A stretch of 64,000 nucleotides of DNA. Origin: Tindallia magadiensis. GTDB taxonomy: Bacteria; Bacillota; Clostridia; Peptostreptococcales; Tindalliaceae. The stretch lies in assembly GCF_900113635.1 (NCBI RefSeq), contig NZ_FOQA01000008.1, forward strand, positions 1 through 64,000, written 5' to 3'. The first letter of the stretch is position 1. Each line of letters begins with the position of its first letter. The translations under genes were made by a program, and so were the position numbers. The notes beneath the pieces are model-generated. The model was not told the DNA's origin and made no database searches. It was given only the letters and a program-made list of their open reading frames with translations. Shown here one piece after another: positions 62,646 to 64,000 of the stretch.

Positions 62646-63364
62646 GAGGCTTCACTTCCTTTACCGGTAGATAAGGGGGTGGGTCGGTTAATGATCAGTT
62701 GCTGTGCCGTCTGGAATAAATTGCTTACCACCCAATACAAAATTAAACCATTCGGAAACTGCATCGACATATAAATAAGCATTAAAGGAAAGAAATAAAG
62801 CATCATTTTTTGCATGGATTCCTGTTGCGGATTTCCGCCACCTTTATTGGCCGCCTGCATGGTTTTACTGGAAAGATAAGTAGTTGCTCCTGCTAGTAAA
62901 GGCATAATCATTTCAGGAATCATCGCTGCTGAGAATTCACTGAAGACAATATTAGGAGTAGCCGAAATATCTTCTATCCATAAAAATCCTTGTTGAACCA
63001 TTTCAGGCGTAAAGCCATAATCCGCTGGTACTCTTAATACTGTAAACAAGCCAATAATAATCGGAAACTGAATAAGCAGAGGTAAACAACCGCCAGCTGG
63101 GTTAACATTATGCTCTTTATATAACTCCATCACTTTTTGGTTCATTGTCTCTTTATCGTTCTTATATTTCTTTTGTAGTTCTTTGATTTTTGGTTGAATA
63201 TCTTGCATCTTCTTCATCGATTTGGTTTGTTTTACCGTAAGAGGAATTAAAACCAATTTCACCAAAATCGTAAAAATAACAATGGAAATTCCATAGTCAC
63301 CAACGATACCATATACAAGATGTAACAGCTGACTTAAGGGTTCAGCGAAAAATCTCAAAATCAT
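62642..63364 (-). CDS. yidC: membrane protein insertase YidC
   Basis: The protein of about 240 residues has the YidC/Oxa1 core with five membrane helices: ISIVIFTILVKLVLIPLTV, the coiled MQDIQPKIKELQKKYKND, GGCLPLLIQFPIIIG and the C-terminal pair ending ILYWVVSNLFQTAQQLII. GGAGG is close to the ATG at 63364 (two bases), so TTG 63358 or TTG 63373 cannot be ruled out. The usual N-terminal lipoprotein signal seen in Bacillus SpoIIIJ is not visible. Confidence 0.93.
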   Translation of the reverse strand: MILRFFAEPLSQLLHLVYGIVGDYGISIVIFTILVKLVLIPLTVKQTKSMKKMQDIQPKIKELQKKYKNDKETMNQKVMELYKEHNVNPAGGCLPLLIQFPIIIGLFTVLRVPADYGFTPEMVQQGFLWIEDISATPNIVFSEFSAAMIPEMIMPLLAGATTYLSSKTMQAANKGGGNPQQESMQKMMLYFFPLMLIYMSMQFPNGLILYWVVSNLFQTAQQLIINRPTPLSTGKGSEAS

Positions 63365-63462
63365 AACCTCCAATATTCAATATACCTTCTTATCTATCAA
63401 TGACTCTTTTATCAATGATTTTTATTAACAAATTTTCTATTGACCGCTCTTATATCTCTTAT

Positions 63463-63711
63463 CTATTGCTTTTTACTAGGTACCCGGTCTACTCCTCCTG
63501 AATGAAATGGATGACATTTAGAGAGACGTTTTAGGGTAAGCCATGTTCCTTTCAAAACTCCATGAATTTCATAAGCTTCCAGACTGTATTGAGAGCAGGT
63601 TGGATAAAAGCGACAGACGCTTCCTGTCAGTGGTGATATGTAACGCTGATATCCTTTAATAAGGAAAATGACTATCCCCTTTATCCACAATGAGGTAACA
63701 CCTGCTTTCAT
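63463..63711 (-). CDS. yidD: membrane protein insertion efficiency factor YidD
   Basis: The 82-residue protein has [26 protein letters not shown] and [17 protein letters not shown], the diagnostic YidD blocks with conserved cysteines. It sits in its standard place between rnpA and yidC and assists YidC-dependent insertion. Confidence 0.95.
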   Translation of the reverse strand: MKAGVTSLWIKGIVIFLIKGYQRYISPLTGSVCRFYPTCSQYSLEAYEIHGVLKGTWLTLKRLSKCHPFHSGGVDRVPSKKQ

Positions 63712-63739
63712 CAGTCTTATACTTATTCATCCTACTCTT

Positions 63740-64000
63740 TTATTCTGCAGATCCTTTTTCCATCGATTTTTTTGAGGATCGATTTTTCGAAAAGAAAGTT
63801 CTGTTCAGAAGATGTGTAACGGCTTTTTGCAGCGTGTGATAATCTGCTTCACTACAGCTTATACGAGCTATCCATACCAAATCATAGCCCTTGGGCAGCT
63901 GGTCACCCTTTTCCCGTAATATTTCTTTTAGCCGTCGTTTTACTTTGTTCCGTACCACACTTTTTCCGACTTTTTTTGATACCGTAATGCCTATTCTTGT
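63740..64000 (-). CDS. rnpA: ribonuclease P protein component, 5' end outside the window
   Basis: Reading from base 64000, the frame gives TRIGITVSKKVGKSVVRNKV, then KRRLKEILRE, the central RNR-type helix of RnpA. It ends after a basic tail at 63740. About 30 N-terminal codons lie beyond the window. It matures tRNA 5' ends with the RNA subunit. rpmH and dnaA should follow outside. Confidence 0.95.
   Translation of the reverse strand, partial: TRIGITVSKKVGKSVVRNKVKRRLKEILREKGDQLPKGYDLVWIARISCSEADYHTLQKAVTHLLNRTFFSKNRSSKKSMEKGSAE

Overview
The window looks like the chromosome of an anaerobic, low-to-mid GC Firmicute (class Clostridia). The protein families point that way: a CD3073/CD3072 pair, PucR, the FdrA oxamate enzymes, a class B sortase and Clostridia-type chemoreceptor. 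The right end carries the replication-origin block rnpA-yidD-yidC-jag-mnmE-mnmG-rsmG with two perfect parS sites, so dnaA/oriC should lie just past base 64000. Most genes are on the minus strand, which is the leading strand on this side of the origin. The plus-strand genes are mainly accessory.

Layout. 1-5.3 kb: the start of a transposase, a large STAND NTPase with a nuclease-like N terminus, and a DUF4145 gene packaged as a cassette. 5.8-11.9 kb: a dynamin-like GTPase, YqxD, and a secreted BspA-type LRR protein. 12.4-14.9 kb: two membrane proteins of unknown role and an OsmC protein. 15.8-20.8 kb: the most unusual part, a decayed tyrosine recombinase followed by an array of four gene cassettes. 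21-24.2 kb: lipoproteins and an ECF/TudS-like pair. 24.6-29.5 kb: a ribose ABC transporter operon (rbsRDACB without rbsK). 29.7-34.9 kb: transglutaminase and a type IV pilus cluster (pilC, pseudopilins, pilT). 36-41 kb: a sortase B locus with an LPQTG protein and two large secreted partners. 41-54 kb: a purine/ureide catabolic locus with oxamate carbamoyltransferase (AllFGH), carbamate kinase, xanthine/uracil permease and PucR, joined to a cyclase-type amidohydrolase, a nitrilase-type amidase and a class III CoA-transferase. 54.6-64 kb: a chemoreceptor, an orphan membrane-anchored protein, and the origin block.

Main discovery candidate: an integron-like cassette array at 16.2-20.8 kb. Each module starts just after a G^TT core, and the first 8-10 bases of each module reappear as their reverse complement at the start of the roughly 130-160 bp element that ends the same module. 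This is the R''/R' logic of integron attC sites, and the module-specific inverted pairs hold for four consecutive cassettes. A fifth cassette of the same design (DUF4145) lies on the minus strand at 4.4-5.3 kb, next to the STAND gene. Cargo includes a channel-like protein, a GNAT acetyltransferase, a zinc-finger protein, and a CD-NTase-like nucleotidyltransferase paired with a DUF6602 nuclease-like protein, so part of it looks like phage defence. An eroded integrase N-terminal fragment sits directly upstream. Other unusual points are two poly-T frameshifts in the cassettes, an interspersed MITE-like repeat family, and a parS site embedded in a transcription terminator.
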